A stretch of DNA of 64,000 nt from Polaribacter septentrionalilitoris (GTDB lineage: Bacteria; Bacteroidota; Bacteroidia; Flavobacteriales; Flavobacteriaceae): positions 124,001 through 188,000 of the forward strand of contig NZ_VRMJ01000042.1 of assembly GCF_009832745.1 (NCBI RefSeq), written 5' to 3'. The translations under genes were made by a program, and so were the position numbers. The notes under the pieces are model-generated. The model did no database searches. It saw nothing but the letters and a program-made list of their open reading frames with translations, and was not told the DNA's origin. Below, one piece after another: positions 60,515 through 64,000 of this stretch (positions are counted from its first letter, which is position 1; each line of letters begins with the position of its first letter).

Positions 60515-60548
60515 AAAAGACTTCATAATTTCTTATGAAGCCTTTAAA
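60515..60548 (-). terminator. Terminator of eno
   Basis: CTTCATAA (60521-60528) and TTATGAAG (60533-60540) form the core stem, with flanking AAAGA/CCTTT-like pairs. On the minus strand a T run follows. It ends the enolase transcript before gltA. Confidence 0.75.
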
Positions 60549-60566
60549 AAATAACTTTTTTTGTTA

Positions 60567-61865
<1,299 letters not shown>

Positions 61866-61976
61866 TTAGTTTTTAATATCTATTTTACTTTGGCTAATTT
61901 ACGAAATAAGCTACATTTTCTGAACTTTAAAAGCAGTTACTTACGAAAACGTTTTCTACTAAAACCTTTGTTATTA

Positions 61977-63095
61977 TTAGCTTGTTACAGATTTTGAAGC
62001 CTTGATATTTGCAATAAATTGATCAAACAAATATTCTGAATCATGTGGGCCTGGGCTAGCTTCTGGGTGATATTGTACCGAAAATACATTCTTATCTTTT
62101 AAACGAATTCCTGCTACTGTATGATCATTTAAATGAACGTGTGTAATTTCTACATTTTCATTTGCTTCTGTTTCTTCTCTATGAATCGCAAAACCGTGAT
62201 TTTGAGAAGTAATTTCTCCTTTACCTGTTAATAAATTCTTTACAGGGTGATTGATTCCTCTATGTCCATTATGCATTTTGTAAGTAGAAATTCCTTGAGA
62301 AAGTGCAATTACTTGATGTCCTAAACAAATACCAAATAAAGGTAAATTTCTGCTTACAATTTCTTTAGCAACTGCTTGAGCTTCTTCTAAAGGCTCTGGA
62401 TCTCCAGGTCCATTTGAAATAAAATACCCATCAGGATTAAACGCTGCTAAATCTTCGAAAGAAGAATTATAAGGAAACACTTTTATATAAGCTCCTCTTT
62501 TTGCTAAGTTTCTTAAAATATTCTTTTTGATTCCAATATCTAGAGCAGAAATTTTAATATCAGCGTTTTCATCACCTACAAAATAAGGTTCTGTAGTAGA
62601 TACTTTAGAAGCCAACTCTAAACCTTCCATACTAGGTACTTCTGCCAATTGTTTTTTTAGTGCATCAATATTATCAATATCTGTAGAAATGATTGCATTC
62701 ATTGCACCATTGTCTCTTATATAAGCAACTAGAGCTCTAGTATCTACATCAGAAATGGCTACTAAATTGTGTTTTGCAAACCAATCTTTTAAATTTCCAT
62801 GAGAATCTACCCTTGAATGTGTAAAACTAAAGTTTCTACAAATTAATCCTGATATTTTAATTCCATCAGATTCTACTTCATTATCATTTACTCCGTAATT
62901 ACCGATATGAGCATTTGTAGCTACCATTAACTGACCATAATACGAAGGATCAGTAAATATTTCTTGATAACCAGTCATACCAGTATTAAAACAGATTTCT
63001 CCTGTAGATGTTCCTTCTATTCCAACAGATTTTCCGTAAAAAATTGTTCCGTCTGCTAATAAAACTAAAGCTTTTTTTCTTGTTTGATATTTCAT
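61977..63095 (-). CDS. carA: Carbamoyl-phosphate synthase small subunit
   Basis: A 372-residue glutaminase subunit. The N-terminal CarA domain (about 1-150) has GEICFNTGMTGYQEIFTDPS. The class I glutamine amidotransferase domain (about 190-365) has SNGPGDPEP, LFGICLGHQVIALSQG (catalytic Cys) and VQYHPEASPGPHD (catalytic His and Glu). It supplies ammonia to CarB for arginine and pyrimidine synthesis; carB is not in the window. Confidence 0.97.
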   Translation of the reverse strand: MKYQTRKKALVLLADGTIFYGKSVGIEGTSTGEICFNTGMTGYQEIFTDPSYYGQLMVATNAHIGNYGVNDNEVESDGIKISGLICRNFSFTHSRVDSHGNLKDWFAKHNLVAISDVDTRALVAYIRDNGAMNAIISTDIDNIDALKKQLAEVPSMEGLELASKVSTTEPYFVGDENADIKISALDIGIKKNILRNLAKRGAYIKVFPYNSSFEDLAAFNPDGYFISNGPGDPEPLEEAQAVAKEIVSRNLPLFGICLGHQVIALSQGISTYKMHNGHRGINHPVKNLLTGKGEITSQNHGFAIHREETEANENVEITHVHLNDHTVAGIRLKDKNVFSVQYHPEASPGPHDSEYLFDQFIANIKASKSVTS

Positions 63096-63212
63096 TGATC
63101 GTTGTTGTGTTTCTTACTTTACAAATTTACAAATTATATGTACTGTTATTTATAATTTGGTTTTGGTTTTTTAACAAAATTATTAAGATGCTAAAACAAG
63201 TTTAGCATAAAA

Positions 63213-63242
63213 AAAGGGATAAACGTAAACGCTTATCCCTTT
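63213..63242 (-). terminator. Terminator of the rpoA-rplQ operon
   Basis: AAAGGGATAA (63213-63222) pairs exactly with TTATCCCTTT (63233-63242); on the minus strand a T run follows. It lies 27 bp after the rplQ stop codon. Confidence 0.85.
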
Positions 63243-63268
63243 GATATAATTTAAAAAATTTTCATTTT

Positions 63269-63754
63269 TTATTCTTCTGATTTTTCTTCAGTTGCTGTTT
63301 CTTCTACTTGTGAAGTAGCTTCTGCTTTAGAAGAGCCTCCTCTTCTACTTCTACGTGTAGATTTCTTAGCTTTTTTACCTTTTGGATTGTAAATTTCGTT
63401 ATAATCAACTAATTCTACCATCGCCATAGGAGCGTTATCTCCTTGACGGTTTCCTAATTTGATGATACGAACATAACCTCCTGGTCTGTCTGCTACTTTT
63501 ACAGATATTTCTCTAAAAAGTTCTGTTACAGCATATTTATCACGTAAATAAGAGAATACAATACGTCTGTTATGAGTTGTATCTGCTTTAGATTTAGTAA
63601 TTAATGGCTCTACAAAAGTTCTTAAGGCTTTAGCTTTTGCCACAGTTGTGTTAATACGCTTGTGCTCTATTAAAGAACAAGCCATATTAGCTAACATCGC
63701 TTTTCTATGCGCTGTTTTTCTTCCTAAATGATTGTGTTTTTTTCCGTGTCTCAT
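63269..63754 (-). CDS. rplQ: 50S ribosomal protein L17
   Basis: A 161-residue ribosomal protein. The core (about 1-118) starts [20 protein letters not shown] and has [15 protein letters not shown] and [20 protein letters not shown]. The remaining 40 residues are a low-complexity Lys/Arg then Glu/Ser-rich tail, as in many Bacteroidota L17 proteins. It follows rpoA in the alpha operon. Confidence 0.97.
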   Translation of the reverse strand: MRHGKKHNHLGRKTAHRKAMLANMACSLIEHKRINTTVAKAKALRTFVEPLITKSKADTTHNRRIVFSYLRDKYAVTELFREISVKVADRPGGYVRIIKLGNRQGDNAPMAMVELVDYNEIYNPKGKKAKKSTRRSRRGGSSKAEATSQVEETATEEKSEE

Positions 63755-63816
63755 TTTGACGTTTGTTTTAGGCTTTCATCTTGCTCAACCCTTTTTGAGG
63801 AGCAAACTATGAAAGA

Positions 63817-64000
63817 TTAATCTCTATCTAATTTATATTTTGTTAAGTCCATTCCGAAGCTTAAGCCTTTAACAATCACTAACTCTTCTAATTCAGTTAA
63901 TGATTTTTTACCAAAGTTTCTGAACTTCATTAAATCACTCTTGTTAAACGATACTAAATCTCCTAATGTATCTACTTCTGCAGCTTTTAAACAATTTAAA
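63817..64000 (-). CDS. rpoA: RNA polymerase alpha subunit, C-terminal part
   Basis: The last 60 codons of the gene; the rest lies beyond the right edge. The reading ends [20 protein letters not shown] then LTKYKLDRD before TAA at 63817-63819. [20 protein letters not shown] and [10 protein letters not shown] give the helix-hairpin-helix fold of the alpha C-terminal domain. Position before rplQ matches the usual order. Confidence 0.95.
   Translation of the reverse strand, partial: LNCLKAAEVDTLGDLVSFNKSDLMKFRNFGKKSLTELEELVIVKGLSFGMDLTKYKLDRD

Overview
This 64 kb window is a chromosome segment from a marine-type member of the Flavobacteriaceae (Bacteroidota). The call rests on AT-rich DNA, promoters of the TAnnTTTG type, a SusC/SusD pair, a type IX secretion C-terminal domain, outer-membrane lipoproteins, RteC-type mobile-element genes, and the right-end order rpoA-rplQ-carA-eno-gltA. 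I could not pin down the genus.

Layout. (1) 1-2.5 kb: end of a leftward operon with a sugar-dehydrogenase-like lipoprotein and a TonB-dependent receptor. (2) 2.6-36.45 kb: a genomic island of about 33.75 kb in the 3' end of a tRNA-Pro(TGG) gene. It is bounded by an exact 21-bp direct repeat (2696-2716 and 36426-36446). A tyrosine recombinase lies just inside the left end and a small helix-turn-helix gene near the right end. (3) 36.5-51.8 kb: a formylglycine-generating-enzyme-like lipoprotein and two long rightward operons for light and oxidative stress, holding four photolyase/cryptochrome paralogues, a TetR regulator, a UbiB-type kinase, FolE, TspO and a glutathione peroxidase. (4) 52-64 kb: housekeeping genes (two tRNAs, gpsA, udk, a DivIC-like gene, methylmalonyl-CoA mutase, gltA, eno, carA, rplQ, rpoA).

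The island carries four kinds of cargo. The first is a nutrient-uptake locus (4.2-21 kb). An ECF sigma/FecR pair and a SusC with an N-terminal signalling domain drive SusD, two glycerophosphodiesterase-like lipoproteins, two beta-propeller surface proteins, an organophosphate-type MFS transporter, a YihX-like HAD phosphatase, GalE and GalT, with no galactokinase. This suggests sugar-1-phosphate, perhaps galactose-1-phosphate, is released outside and imported already phosphorylated. The second is an RteC/HTH/DnaD-like/DnaC-like maintenance module (21-24.4 kb) with conspicuous palindromes. The third is a defence block (24.5-32.2 kb): a type IIG restriction enzyme, AbiH, a GIY-YIG-like protein with a PLD-like protein, and a HigB-HigA-SecB-like toxin-antitoxin-chaperone set. 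The fourth is a leftward four-gene cassette of unknown function (34.3-35.9 kb) with a DUF5675 protein, two small membrane proteins and a protein resembling a particle or surface subunit. No relaxase or conjugation apparatus is visible, so the island probably moves with outside help.

The two photoprotection operons start with the same spaced motif (GTTTAACTA, 14 bases, TAAACATT, 2 bases, TATATTT). This points to one shared regulator, possibly the TetR protein encoded first in operon 1. The best leads for new biology are the galactokinase-free phosphodiester locus, the AbiH/GIY-YIG/PLD block, the chaperone-controlled toxin-antitoxin set, the DUF5675 cassette and the shared light-operon motif.
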